The translations under genes were made by a program, and so were the position numbers. Shown here one piece after another: positions 41,671 to 50,551 of a stretch of 64,000 nt of DNA. The notes under the pieces are model-generated. The model worked only from the letters and a program-made list of their open reading frames with translations. It was not told where the DNA came from and did not search any database. The DNA comes from Variovorax sp. J22G73 (lineage in GTDB: Bacteria; Pseudomonadota; Gammaproteobacteria; Burkholderiales; Burkholderiaceae_C). Every line of letters begins with the position of its first letter. Positions within the stretch are counted from its first letter, which is position 1. The stretch is taken from contig NZ_JASZYK010000013.1 of the NCBI RefSeq assembly GCF_030317035.1, positions 1 through 64,000 of the forward strand, read 5' to 3'.

Positions 41671-42225
41671 CTACCAACCTCCGCTACCGGATCCGCCTTT
41701 GAAGGGTCCGGCCAAGTCGGGGGTGATCCAGCCTCCATAGAAAGGGCCCGCCTGTGGCTGGGCCTTCGATCCGCCGACACGGCAGTCAAGATTGTGGGCA
41801 TAGAAGGCGACACAGCCGGCGAGCGGCTCGGCACCAGACAAGGGATGGGGATAGCTCCAAGCGACCTGGTCCAAGCGGCGTGCGCCGTCGACCAGATTCC
41901 AATAGCGCGCCTGTCCCTTCCACTCGCAAAACGAACCATTGCCAGCGGGCTGCAACAGTCCACGCCTTACGTCGGCCCGCGGCAGGTAGAAGGTCGGTGG
42001 GTGGGCCGTTTCTCGGACTGCCCAGGCGGCGCGGGTGCGCGCTACCTCGAGATGGCCCCAGAGCACGACGATCTCACGTGGTTCGCGTACGAGCTCTGGC
42101 GGCCTCGGGAAATCCCAAACCGAAACCTGTCCCGGCGCAGGAACGTCGGCGAACGGCGGGCGCTTCTCCCCTCGCCAATGCCACTGCGCGCGGGCGCTAT
42201 CAAGCCAGTTGGAATCGCTGCTCAT
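41671..42225 (-). CDS. DUF427 domain protein
   Basis: 184 residues. A complete DUF427 domain: VWDFPRPPELVREPREIVVL, then RETAHPPTFYLPRADVRRGL, the signature SFCEWKGQARYWNLV, AWSYPHPLSGAEPLAGCVAF and FYGGWITPDLAGPFKGGSGS. The first 30 residues (SARAQWHWRGEKRPPFA) are those commonly found in the longer DUF427 proteins. The biochemical role of the family is unknown. The start at 42225 gives this standard N-terminus. Confidence 0.88.
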   Translation of the reverse strand: MSSDSNWLDSARAQWHWRGEKRPPFADVPAPGQVSVWDFPRPPELVREPREIVVLWGHLEVARTRAAWAVRETAHPPTFYLPRADVRRGLLQPAGNGSFCEWKGQARYWNLVDGARRLDQVAWSYPHPLSGAEPLAGCVAFYAHNLDCRVGGSKAQPQAGPFYGGWITPDLAGPFKGGSGSGGW

Positions 42226-42631
42226 GATGGATTGGAAGATACACGACGACGCCATGTGCCGGTCGAACGCCGAGAACCCCTGATGGTTCGGAACAATGAG
42301 TTTGTGGCGGAGACCGTGATGCCGATGTGCACCTGCGGCCCAAACATTTTCCATCAGCGATTGGCCTGATGCCAGCTGTTCAGACCTGCGCAGTGACGCT
42401 GCCGCTGCAATGCGGACATGTGCTTCACCAAGCCGTATGACTGCAATGGGTCCGATGCACCCCGTTGTGGGGCAGGTCGGCCGGTTGCTCTGCAGCGATT
42501 GCCGACGTTTTCGAAGGCAAGTTCGATGACGGCGGCGCAGCCGAAATCGGTCTTTTAGCAGACCGTGCCTCGCGTCAACTCTTATGGCAACAGCAAGCGG
42601 CGCGATGAATCTAGAGGATCGTCGGCGGGGT
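42226..42631. other. No gene recognised
   Basis: About 400 bp between DUF427 and the MFS gene without a supported feature. No terminator with a T-run is evident behind the MFS gene. Confidence 0.5.
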
Positions 42632-43885
42632 CTAAAGGGCTTGGTTTTCCGAATTGCTGGGTTCACGCGGCACGGTCTGGCGGATGAGCATGAAAAGCGC
42701 GATCGAAAGCGCTTGTGATGCCGTCACAACCAGTCCCATGGCCGTCATCGGCGACACGCCTGCAAGCTTCGTCACGAGGGTTGCGCCCAAAGCGGCCCCC
42801 GACATCTGCATGAAGCCCAGCATGGCCGACGCGGCACCGGCTTGGGCCGCCACTGGCGCGAGCGACAGGGCGGTGCCCAGTGGATTCGCGATGCCCATGC
42901 CGAAAAGGAACACGCAAAGGGCCGCGGTGAACGCGACCAGATCGGTGGGCGCCCAAACCGCCACGCCGCACATGGCCATGCCACCGGCAAGCGAGAGCAC
43001 AAGCCCGAATTGCAAGGTCTTTTGCGGACCCCACCGGCCCGACAGTTTCGGCACGAGCATCCCCGCAGCGAACACGACGGGAACAGTTGCCGCGAAGAAG
43101 AATCCCAATTGCAGCGAGCTCAAGCCGAGGGCGCCGATGAGCACGGCAGGCGCGGCGGCAAAGAAGCCGTAGAGCGCGCCGGTGACGCATGCCACGACGG
43201 TCGCTGGCCGCACGAAACGCGCATCTTTCAGCAAACCAGCGTACGTCGCGAAGACGGGGCCGATCGACAACGGCGTACGCTGTGAAGTGGCGTGGGTTTC
43301 CGGCAGCCGCAGTGCGTACCAGGTCGCCAGAATCAGCCCCAGCGCGCTGACCGTCCCGAAAGTCCAGCGCCAGCCGACGAACTGCTCGGCCACGCTGCCC
43401 AGCAAGGGAGAAAACCCGGGCGCCGCGGCCATCGCCACGATCACCATCGCCAGCACCTTCGAGAGCGTCTCGCCTTCGAACAGGTCTCTGGCAATGGCGC
43501 GCGCGAGCACCGATGCGGCACACACGCCGGCCGCCTGAACGGCCCGACCGCCCACCAGCCAGGCGAGGTTGGGCGACAGCGCGCACATGACGCCCCCTGC
43601 CGCGAAGAGCAGCAGGCCGCCGATGACCAGCTTTCGCCGTCCGTACCGGTCCGAGAGCGGGCCGACGATGAGTTGACCGATCGCGAACACGACAAAAAAA
43701 GTGCTCAATGTCAGCCCGAGCTGGGCGCCGGTCGCGCCAAGTCCTGCGCCGATGGCAGGAAACGACGGCAGGATGATGTTGGTCGACAAGGCCCCGATGG
43801 CCGCGAGAGCGGCAAGCAGCGACACCAGGCCGCGCGTCGGCGCCAGCCGAGCAGCCGCACGCATCTGGACGGTGTCGCTTTTCAT
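42632..43885 (-). CDS. Bcr/CflA-type MFS drug efflux transporter
   Basis: 417 residues with twelve hydrophobic segments. Motifs of the DHA1/Bcr group: ALSTNIILPSFPAIGAGLGA in helix 1, the loop 2-3 motif GPLSDRYGRRKLVIGG, and the antiporter motif C region LGSVAEQFVGWRWTF. It should export a small toxic molecule using the proton gradient. The ATG at 43885 overlaps the HxlR stop (ATGA), so the regulator and the pump are one operon. It probably responds to a xenobiotic sensed by HxlR. Confidence 0.9.
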   Translation of the reverse strand: MKSDTVQMRAAARLAPTRGLVSLLAALAAIGALSTNIILPSFPAIGAGLGATGAQLGLTLSTFFVVFAIGQLIVGPLSDRYGRRKLVIGGLLLFAAGGVMCALSPNLAWLVGGRAVQAAGVCAASVLARAIARDLFEGETLSKVLAMVIVAMAAAPGFSPLLGSVAEQFVGWRWTFGTVSALGLILATWYALRLPETHATSQRTPLSIGPVFATYAGLLKDARFVRPATVVACVTGALYGFFAAAPAVLIGALGLSSLQLGFFFAATVPVVFAAGMLVPKLSGRWGPQKTLQFGLVLSLAGGMAMCGVAVWAPTDLVAFTAALCVFLFGMGIANPLGTALSLAPVAAQAGAASAMLGFMQMSGAALGATLVTKLAGVSPMTAMGLVVTASQALSIALFMLIRQTVPREPSNSENQAL

Positions 43886-44319
43886 TCGGGGACCACGATC
43901 CGGATGGGTCGGGTGCCAAGCTCGAAGCCGGTGACGGTGTCGATCGCGGCCGGCTTGAGTTCTGTGCCGTTCTCGGCATCGAGGAAGCGCGTCAACCGAC
44001 CGCCGCCCCGATGCTTCTGACCCCACGCTGCAATCATGAAGAGGACCGGCAGAAAGTCTCGCCCGGCATCGGTCAGCACGTATTCCTCGCGCGGCGGGCG
44101 TTCCGAGTAGAGCTTTTTCTCGAGCAGGCGCTCGTCCGTCAGCGTTGCCAATCGCTTGGTCAGGATGGTCGGCGCGATGCCCAGATTTTTCTTGAACTGA
44201 TCGAAGCGCGTCACGCCCGCATTGGCGTCTCGCAGGATCAGCATGGTCCAGTTGTCCCCCAGAAAGGCAAGGCTGCGCTCGATGGGGCATGTGGATTGGG
44301 CATCGGGTTTCGAGTTCAT
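43882..44319 (-). CDS. HxlR-family transcriptional regulator
   Basis: 145 residues with the HxlR winged helix: CPIERSLAFLGDNWTMLILR, DANAGVTRFDQFKKNLGIAP, TILTKRLATLTDERLLEKKL, then the wing YSERPPREEYVLTDAGRDFL. Its start codon lies next to a symmetrical AT-rich repeat that also fronts the divergent SDR gene, so it probably represses both directions. It heads the operon with the MFS pump. Confidence 0.92.
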   Translation of the reverse strand: MNSKPDAQSTCPIERSLAFLGDNWTMLILRDANAGVTRFDQFKKNLGIAPTILTKRLATLTDERLLEKKLYSERPPREEYVLTDAGRDFLPVLFMIAAWGQKHRGGGRLTRFLDAENGTELKPAAIDTVTGFELGTRPIRIVVPE

Positions 44320-44355
44320 ATCGATTCGATATTGACTTAGTATTGAATCGATACT
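44319..44355. promoter_or_regulatory. Shared operator region, HxlR/SDR intergenic
   Basis: TATCGATTC (44319-44327) and GAATCGATA (44345-44353) are perfect 9-bp inverted arms 17 bases apart. Inside lie the palindrome TATCGA-T-TCGATA (44319-44331) and AGTAT/ATACT (44339-44355), plus a -35-like TTGACT. The region sits between two divergent genes and touches the hxlR start codon. Confidence 0.65.
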
Positions 44356-44422
44356 AACCTGCGGCCCGCGGTTCGTCCAGAGCCGAGAAATGCCTCGATC
44401 GATCCTTCAACGGGAAGCTCAC

Positions 44423-45226
44423 ATGAAAAAGACAGTACTGATCACAGGCGCGTCGTCGGGCTTCGGCCTGATGCTGGCCACCCGCCTGCACGCCCAGGGC
44501 CACCACGTGGTTGGTACCAGCCGCACGCCGGAAAAATATGCAGCGCAGATGCCTTTCCAGCTGCTGCGCCTGGACATCGACGACGACCAATCCATTGCGT
44601 CATTCGCTCGCGAACTGGCCCTGTCCATCGAGCGCTTGGATGTCCTCGTGAACAACGCCGGGTACATGGTGACCGGCATTGCCGAAGAAACGCCCATCGG
44701 CCTGGGCCGCCAGCAGTTCGAGACGAACTTCTGGGGAACCGTCAAGGTGACCAACGCATTGCTGCCCCGCCTGCGGGCCCAGAGGTCCGGGCAGATCATC
44801 ACGGTGAGTTCGATCGTGGGACTGATCGGTCCGCCCAATCTGTCTTTCTACGCCGCCTCGAAGCACGCGGTGCAGGGATACTTCAAGTCGCTGCGGTTCG
44901 AGCTGGACCAGTTCAACATCAAGGTCAGCATGGTGGAGCCGGTGTGGTTCAAGACGAACCTCGGCCACAACGCGGTCGCCGCGGCGAGCGGCGAGATCGC
45001 CGACTACAACGCTTACCGCCAGCAGGTGCAGGCCGCGACGCAAAAAGGCATCGACGGGGCGGAATCGCCGGACGCCGTCATCCAGGCCATTTCCAGCCTC
45101 ATCGAGGCGCCCGCCCCGAAGTTCAGCAATCCGGTCGGAAAGATGACCGGGATGATCCTGTTCCTGCAGAACTACGTCCCGAAGCTGTTCGAGGGCTCGA
45201 TTCTCAAAAGCGTGAAGACGGCTTGA
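44423..45226 (+). CDS. SDR-family oxidoreductase
   Basis: 267 residues. Classical SDR features: TVLITGASSGFGLMLATRLH, LDVLVNNAGYMVTG, the catalytic Ser in ITVSSIVGLIG and YAASKHAVQGYFKSLRFELD. It belongs to the group that keeps a long C-terminal substrate loop. The ATG at 44423 follows GGGAAG. It is divergent from hxlR across a symmetrical operator, so it is likely induced by the same signal. The YCII gene follows after 11 bp. Confidence 0.9.
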   Translation: MKKTVLITGASSGFGLMLATRLHAQGHHVVGTSRTPEKYAAQMPFQLLRLDIDDDQSIASFARELALSIERLDVLVNNAGYMVTGIAEETPIGLGRQQFETNFWGTVKVTNALLPRLRAQRSGQIITVSSIVGLIGPPNLSFYAASKHAVQGYFKSLRFELDQFNIKVSMVEPVWFKTNLGHNAVAAASGEIADYNAYRQQVQAATQKGIDGAESPDAVIQAISSLIEAPAPKFSNPVGKMTGMILFLQNYVPKLFEGSILKSVKTA

Positions 45227-45237
45227 CTGGAGACACC

Positions 45238-45534
45238 ATGAAGTTCTACCTGTGCAAATTCATTCCGCCCCGTGCAGATTTCCTCGCGACGATGTCCCCG
45301 GATGAAAAGATCTGGATGAGCGAGCACGGCGCGTTCCTGAACGACCTGCTCGACAAGGGCGTTGTCGTCGCGCATGGCCCGGTGATAGACCCGGCAGGCG
45401 GCTACGGCGTGTCGCTGTTCCGGATCGAAGAGGGGCAGGACGTTGATACCTATACGTCACAAGACCCCATCGTCAAGAACGGGGTCGGGCACTATGAGCA
45501 TTTCAAGATGCTGAGTCTGAAGTCGCGTCCTTAG
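45238..45534 (+). CDS. YCII-related protein
   Basis: 98 residues: MKFYLCKFIPPRADFLATMS, then EHGAFLNDLLDKGVVVAHGP and GGYGVSLFRIEEGQDVDTYT. This is the YciI ferredoxin-like fold, with the conserved His in the HxxxLxxL helix. It follows the SDR gene by 11 bp (GGAGACACC before ATG) in the same operon. YCII proteins are small enzymes or binders of reactive metabolites; the exact role is unknown. Confidence 0.85.
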   Translation: MKFYLCKFIPPRADFLATMSPDEKIWMSEHGAFLNDLLDKGVVVAHGPVIDPAGGYGVSLFRIEEGQDVDTYTSQDPIVKNGVGHYEHFKMLSLKSRP

Positions 45535-45739
45535 TTGCGTCGCTTCATGTGCAAACGCCGTTGAAGCAGGCGGCGAGCCGCCTATGGAGCGAAGCCTAGA
45601 TCAAGATGACTGTGCCGGACGCACACGGGCTCCCAGCAGCGCTGCCTTGTTAGCGCCAGCGCAATCGTGATCAGCGTGGGATGCGGAAAAAAACGCGGAC
45701 TGCCAAGAGCTAGTTCATGTATTCAGTCGACGACAGGAT

Positions 45740-45990
45740 TTGAGCGGTCGCGCTGTACATCAAGCTCGGCAAACGCGTCGGAGCGACCATTCGTCAGTTG
45801 GGTTACCCAACCAAGAATGCCTTGAAGGGCTGGTGCCGGGAATTCGAGCAGCGCCTCGAATTACCTGTGGGCCATGCGGGGCCGGAGACCCAAGTTCTCG
45901 CAGAATCAAAAAGCGGAGGCTATCGCGCACTGGCTCACTGAAGACCGCTGCATTGCTGCCACCAAGGGCATTGGGTTAACCCGGCAGAGG
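45740..45990 (+). mobile_element. IS3-family OrfA remnant
   Basis: The plus-strand frames read YIKLGKRVGATIRQLGYPTK then NALKGWCREFEQRLEL, and, in another frame, KFSQNQKAEAIAHWLTEDRC then IAATKGIG. Both are HTH units of IS3-type OrfA transposases (Y...G.s...t.relGYp...l..W..e). No OrfB or inverted repeat remains. It lies about 470 bp before the aromatic island, at its probable left edge. Confidence 0.6.
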
Positions 45991-46340
45991 GACACTGACT
46001 GCGTGGGTTCGAGGCCCTTCGTGAGGCCAGAAGGGCTGTCGTTGGCGGTGTGCGGCGACGCAAAGCCGACAGGAACATGGTCATGGCAATGGCCTCGAGC
46101 TTCGGATGATCGACCAAAGCGTCGCAGCCAGCTATGCCTTCCACGTCAACATGTGTGACCCAGTGCTGCAACCGAGCGGCAATGCGCTTTCAGCGCGTCC
46201 ATGCCGCGGGCTCGGCCGAGGAGGGCAGTCAGCAGCTGGCAGGCAACAAGGCCGCAGGTGCCGGGCCGCGAGGCCAAGCTGGGGGCGAGAGGTTCTTGAT
46301 ACGGGGAAGTCAGGGCTGAGCAGTTCGGCTGAGCCGACCG
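45991..46340. other. No gene recognised
   Basis: Sequence between the IS3 remnant and the regulatory site upstream of the aldo/keto reductase. A short minus-strand frame (about 46453-46346, MEAFRIESVAQSWRLREGIL) could be a lost N-terminus, but I cannot name it. Confidence 0.45.
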
Positions 46341-46346
46341 TCGACC

Positions 46347-46364
46347 CGTGCACTCAGTGCCCAA
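46347..46364. promoter_or_regulatory. IclR-type operator, copy 1
   Basis: CGTGCACTCAGTGCCCAA, matching the two other copies at 16 of 18 bases, 97 bp upstream of the aldo/keto reductase start. Confidence 0.55.
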
Positions 46365-46460
46365 AGACGGCGCGCCGATCGCCGTGCGCGTCGATGCCGA
46401 CCAGAATCCCCTCACGCAGTCTCCAGGACTGCGCGACCGATTCGATTCGAAAGGCCTCCA

Positions 46461-47498
46461 TTGATCGATTTCCTGAGCCAGCGCCCCATCGGGCGCACCG
46501 GCATCTCCGTGACCGCGCTGGGTCTGGGCGGCGCACCCTTCGGCAACATGTACGCCGCCATGGCGGCCGGCGAAGCCGAGGCGACCGTCGCCGCCGCGTT
46601 TGCGGCCGGCATCCGCTATTTCGACACGGCCCCGCTCTACGGCTACGGCCTCAGCGAGACCCGCCTCGGCGAGGCGATCAAGCCGCTGCCACGCGACGAA
46701 CTGGTGATCGCGTCCAAGGTCGGGTTCGACCTGATCCCGGTCGATCCGTCCGAGGTGACCTCGCGCATCTTCGTGCAGCCCGTGCCCATGCGCGCCGAGT
46801 TCAACTACTCGCGGGACGCGACGCTGCGCTCGATCGAGGCGAGCCTGAAGCGGCTCGACACCTCGCGCATCGACATGCTCGCGATCCACGATCCCGACGA
46901 GGCGGTCGATGTGTTTGGCGGCGCCGACCCGCGCAGCCGCTCACATTTCAAGGAGGCCATGGAGGGCGCCTACCCGGCGCTCGCGGAGCTTCGCAGCCAG
47001 GGCGTGATCAAGGCCATTGGCGTTGGCATCAACCAGTGGCAGATGCTGTGCGACTTCGCGGTGGAGGGCGACTTCGACTACTTCCTGCTGGCGGGGCGCT
47101 ACACGCTGCTGGACCAGGGCTCGCTCGACCAGCTGTTTCCGCTGTGCAAGCAACGCGGGATCAGCCTCGTGATCGGCGGGCCGTACAACTCCGGCATCCT
47201 CGCGAGCGGCGCCGTCGAAGGCGCGACCTACAACTACCGTCCCGCCACGCCGAAGACGCTCGAGCGGGTGCGCCGCATCGAAGCGGTCTGCGTCGCGTAT
47301 GGCGTGCCGCTGCAGGCCGCGGCGCTGCAGTTTCCGATGAACCATCCGCTGGTGACCAGCGTGATTCCCGGCGCGCGTTCGATCGCCGAATTGGAGCAGA
47401 GCGTGCGCCTGTCGACGATCGCGATTCCGGCCGACTTCTGGCTCGAACTGAAGGCGCAGCAACTGATCGACGAGCGCGCGCCGCTGGGTCCGGCCTGA
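46461..47498 (+). CDS. Aldo/keto reductase
   Basis: 345 residues. AKR tetrad motifs: GIRYFDTAPLYGYGLSETRL (Asp and Tyr), ELVIASKVGFDL (Lys), and DMLAIHDPDEA (His). The late block NHPLVTSVIPGARSIAELEQ binds NADP. Overall it resembles D-threo-aldose/L-fucose or pyridoxal 4-dehydrogenases. Translation probably begins at the TTG at 46461 behind AAAGG, since no ATG precedes the first strand. It opens an operon with an MFS gene 6 bp downstream and has an IclR-type site upstream. Confidence 0.88.
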   Translation: MIDFLSQRPIGRTGISVTALGLGGAPFGNMYAAMAAGEAEATVAAAFAAGIRYFDTAPLYGYGLSETRLGEAIKPLPRDELVIASKVGFDLIPVDPSEVTSRIFVQPVPMRAEFNYSRDATLRSIEASLKRLDTSRIDMLAIHDPDEAVDVFGGADPRSRSHFKEAMEGAYPALAELRSQGVIKAIGVGINQWQMLCDFAVEGDFDYFLLAGRYTLLDQGSLDQLFPLCKQRGISLVIGGPYNSGILASGAVEGATYNYRPATPKTLERVRRIEAVCVAYGVPLQAAALQFPMNHPLVTSVIPGARSIAELEQSVRLSTIAIPADFWLELKAQQLIDERAPLGPA

Positions 47499-47503
47499 GC
47501 GGC

Positions 47504-48715
47504 ATGCCGATGCCACCGACGAGCCGGCCCGATGACGGCGTGGTGGGCGAAAAGCCGGGCGTCGACCTGAACCCCGAGAGCACGCGGGGGCTTGCCGTGC
47601 TCTGCTCGGCCTCGGTGGCGGGGGTGTACTTTTTGCAGCCGCTGCTCGTGCTGGTCAGCATGAGCTTCGGCGTGACCGGCGCCAGCGTCGGCCTGATCCC
47701 GATGCTCGCGCAGGTCGCCGTGGGCCTCGGCGTGATCTTCCTGCTGCCCCTCGGCGACATGGTCGACAACCGCCGCATCGTGATGGCCGCGATCACGGGG
47801 CAGGCCGCTGCGATGCTGCTGATGGCGTGGTCGCCGAACTTCGCAACTTTCCTGTTGGGCATCGCGCTGCTGGGGCTGCTCACGATCGCGCCCTACCTGA
47901 TTCCCTCGGCCGCATCGCACCTGACCACGACGCGCACGCGCGGCCGCGTCACCGGCGCGCTGACCAAGGGCATCATCGTCGGCATCCTCTTCGCACGCAC
48001 CGTGGGCGGCTTCGTTGGTGCCTATGCGAACTGGCGCCTGGTCTATGGCCTGTCGGCCGTCGCGGCGTTGATCTTGCTGGCCTGGAGCGCGCGGCACGTG
48101 CCGCGCACCAACCGCACAGCCACCATTTCCTATCCACGATTGCTCGGCTCACTGCCCGTGCTGATCCGCCGGGAGCGGGTGCTCAGGGTGGCGGCCCTCA
48201 CGCAGGCCCTGATGTTCGGCACCTTCGGTTCGCTCTGGATTGCGCTGGGCCTGCACATCCAGGGGCCGGCCTTCGGCCTGAGCAGCGCGACGGTCGGTGC
48301 CCTCGGCCTGCTCGGCCTGATCTCCGCGGCGCTCGCGCCGCGCTCGGGCAGCCTGATTGACCGGCTCGGTGCCGACCGCGTGGTTCGCGCGGCGATCGTG
48401 CTCACCATCGCGGCATGGGCGCTGTTGGCCGCCTTCGGTCATTCGCTGATCTGCCTGGGCGTGGGCATCGTCATGCTCGACGTGGGCGCCTCGGCTGCCC
48501 ACATCGCGAAGCAGACCATGCTCTTCGCGCTCGAACCCGGCAACCGCACGCGCATGGTCACGGTCTACATCGTCGGCCAGTACGTCGGCGGCGGGCTGCT
48601 CGCGCTGCTGACCGGCATCGCCTGGGCGCAGGGTGGCTGGACGGGCGTCTGCCTGCTGGGCATCGGCACGACAACGCTGGCGCTCGCGGTCAACCTCAGG
48701 GCGCGGCGGCACTGA
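47504..48715 (+). CDS. MFS transporter
   Basis: 403 residues with about twelve hydrophobic segments after a polar 30-residue N-terminus. Loop 2-3 carries PLGDMVDNRRIVMAAITG, and loop 8-9 PRSGSLIDRLGADRVVRAAI. Resembles YnfM/AraJ-like MFS exporters more than sugar importers. It starts 6 bp after the aldo/keto reductase stop, and the next IclR-type site lies just 13 bp after its stop. Possibly exports an aromatic intermediate or takes up substrate; direction not determinable. Confidence 0.88.
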   Translation: MPMPPTSRPDDGVVGEKPGVDLNPESTRGLAVLCSASVAGVYFLQPLLVLVSMSFGVTGASVGLIPMLAQVAVGLGVIFLLPLGDMVDNRRIVMAAITGQAAAMLLMAWSPNFATFLLGIALLGLLTIAPYLIPSAASHLTTTRTRGRVTGALTKGIIVGILFARTVGGFVGAYANWRLVYGLSAVAALILLAWSARHVPRTNRTATISYPRLLGSLPVLIRRERVLRVAALTQALMFGTFGSLWIALGLHIQGPAFGLSSATVGALGLLGLISAALAPRSGSLIDRLGADRVVRAAIVLTIAAWALLAAFGHSLICLGVGIVMLDVGASAAHIAKQTMLFALEPGNRTRMVTVYIVGQYVGGGLLALLTGIAWAQGGWTGVCLLGIGTTTLALAVNLRARRH

Positions 48716-48727
48716 ATTGCGCGGGTC

Positions 48728-48751
48728 TTGTGCACTGGGTGCACGGAACGC
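48728..48751. promoter_or_regulatory. IclR-type operator, copy 2
   Basis: Contains the reverse complement of CGTGCACCCAGTGCACAA, identical over 18 bases to the copy at 56252, and extends to GGAACGC on one side. It lies 79 bp upstream of the VOC gene that opens the importer operon. Confidence 0.75.
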
Positions 48752-48829
48752 CGACGCCGCTCGTCGCGGGCGAAGCCCGCCACCAGAATCACTTCATGCG
48801 CGCATTTCGCTCGCGAACGGAGAACAAAG

Positions 48830-49321
48830 ATGTCGAACACCACCCAGCCCCACCACACGAAGACGCTCGTCCTGCATACCGAACACACGGGTCTCACCGT
48901 GTCCTCGCTCGACGAGGCCCTCGATTTCTGGTGCGGTGTGATGGGCTTCGAGCTCGTCTCTCGCAAGGACCTCGGCACGGGCCCGCTGGTCGAGAACATC
49001 GTCGGCGTACCGGGCGCCGACCTGCAGATCGCAACGGTGCTTGCGCCCGGCGGCCACAAGATCGAGCTGCTCGAGTACCGCGCGCCGGCCGATCGCACCG
49101 TCTACCGGCCGCGTTCGTGCGACGTGGGCTCGGCCCACCTGACGTTCTCAGTGTCGGACATCGAAGAGATGATCGCGCGCGTCGAAGCGGCGAACTGGCA
49201 GCGGCTCGGCATCACGCAATTGCTGCCGACGGGTACGCGCGCCGCCTACGTCCGCGGCCCCGAGGGTCACACGATGGAATTCATGCAGTTCCCCGTCGCG
49301 AAGGCCGCGTCCGCGAACTGA
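48830..49321 (+). CDS. VOC-family protein
   Basis: 163 residues: LVLHTEHTGLTVSSLDEALD then FWCGVMGFELVSRKDLGTGP, VPGADLQIATVLAPGGHKIE and the closing RGPEGHTMEFMQF with the ligand glutamate. It has two paired betaalphabetabetabeta modules as in methylmalonyl-CoA epimerase or glyoxalase. As first gene of an importer operon in an aromatic island it may handle an early intermediate. AACAAAG precedes the ATG. Confidence 0.87.
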   Translation: MSNTTQPHHTKTLVLHTEHTGLTVSSLDEALDFWCGVMGFELVSRKDLGTGPLVENIVGVPGADLQIATVLAPGGHKIELLEYRAPADRTVYRPRSCDVGSAHLTFSVSDIEEMIARVEAANWQRLGITQLLPTGTRAAYVRGPEGHTMEFMQFPVAKAASAN

Positions 49322-49362
49322 AGGCCGCAGGCACAACAACAACGATCCACGGAGACAAACCA

Positions 49363-50493
49363 ATGAAAAAGCTCATTGCCGCCTGCGCGGCCGCCATCGC
49401 CTTGGCCGCGCCTGCACTGGCGCAGGTGAAGGTCGGCGTGATCATCGGCACGACCGGCCCTGCGGCCGGCCTCGGCATTCCGTACAAGAACACCTTCGCG
49501 ATCCTGCCGAAGACGCTGGGCGGCCAGCCGGTGGACTACATCATCCGCGACGATGCGAGCGACCCGACCAATGCCGTGAAATTCGCGCGCGACCTGGTCG
49601 TCGGCGACAAGGTCGACCTGCTGATCGGCGCGGGCACCGTGTCGTCTTCGCTCGCCATCGCGGATGTGGCGGCCCAGCTCAAGACGCCGCAGATCGCCAT
49701 GGCGCCGGTCGGCGCGGAGATCTCAAAGAACCTATGGATGTTCGCGAGTGTGCAGCCGGCGCCCCTGATGATGGCCGCCGTCGCGGCCGACATGAAGGCC
49801 CATGCCATCAAGACGGCCGGCTTCATCGGTTTCTCGGACTCGTGGGGCGACACGGTGCTCAACGGCCTCAAGGCCCATGCGGATGCCAATGGCGTGAAGA
49901 TCGTCACCGACCAACGCTATGGGCGCCTCGACACCAGCGTGGTGGGCCAGGTGCTGAAGGTGCTCGCGTCCAACCCGGACGCGGTGGTGCTGGGCGGCTC
50001 GGGAACGCCCGGCGTGCTGCCGCTGATGACGCTGCGCGAGCGCGGCTACAAGGGGCGCATCTACCAGAACCACGGCATGGTCAACAGGGAGTTCATGCGC
50101 GTGGGCACCAAGGCCTGGGACGGCGTGGTCGCGCCCGCGGGCCCGGTGGTCGTGGCGGAGCAGCTGGCCGACGGCGCGCCGACCAAAAAGACGGCGATGG
50201 AGTTCGCGAAGTTGTATGACCAGGTCTATGGCCCCGGCACGCGAAATTCGACCTCGGCGTATTCGTACGACACGTACCTTATCGCCGATCGTGCGGTCGC
50301 CGAGGCCATGAAGAAGGCGAAGCCTGGCACGCCGGAGTTCCGGCAGGCGGTGCGCGATGCGCTCGAGTCGTCGAAGGAGGTGGTCGGCACGCACGGTGTC
50401 TACAACATGACGGCGACCGACCACGTGGGCGTGGACCAGCGGGCCGTGGTGCTGCTGCGCGCCGAAAACGGCGACTGGAAACTGGTGAAGTGA
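49363..50493 (+). CDS. LIV-type ABC substrate-binding protein
   Basis: 376 residues. A Sec signal (MKKLIAACAAAIALAAPALA, cut before Q) exports it. The mature protein starts VKVGVIIGTTGPAAGLGIPY, and the family blocks DDASDPTNAVKFARDLVV, FIGFSDSWGDTVLNGLKAHA and SAYSYDTYLIADRAVAEAMK follow. In aromatic-degrading beta-proteobacteria this group binds aromatic acids rather than amino acids. GGAG stands 9 bases before the ATG. It delivers ligand to the permeases encoded just downstream. Confidence 0.92.
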   Translation: MKKLIAACAAAIALAAPALAQVKVGVIIGTTGPAAGLGIPYKNTFAILPKTLGGQPVDYIIRDDASDPTNAVKFARDLVVGDKVDLLIGAGTVSSSLAIADVAAQLKTPQIAMAPVGAEISKNLWMFASVQPAPLMMAAVAADMKAHAIKTAGFIGFSDSWGDTVLNGLKAHADANGVKIVTDQRYGRLDTSVVGQVLKVLASNPDAVVLGGSGTPGVLPLMTLRERGYKGRIYQNHGMVNREFMRVGTKAWDGVVAPAGPVVVAEQLADGAPTKKTAMEFAKLYDQVYGPGTRNSTSAYSYDTYLIADRAVAEAMKKAKPGTPEFRQAVRDALESSKEVVGTHGVYNMTATDHVGVDQRAVVLLRAENGDWKLVK

Positions 50494-50551
50494 TCGGCCC
50501 GGCGCCCAGCGCGCCCGGCCCTGTTCCAACCAAGCTGCCACAGGCACACGC

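Noticed and set aside
45568..45583. AGGCGG-CGAG-CCGCCT hairpin after the YCII gene
   Set aside because: No T-run follows, so it does not qualify as an intrinsic terminator.
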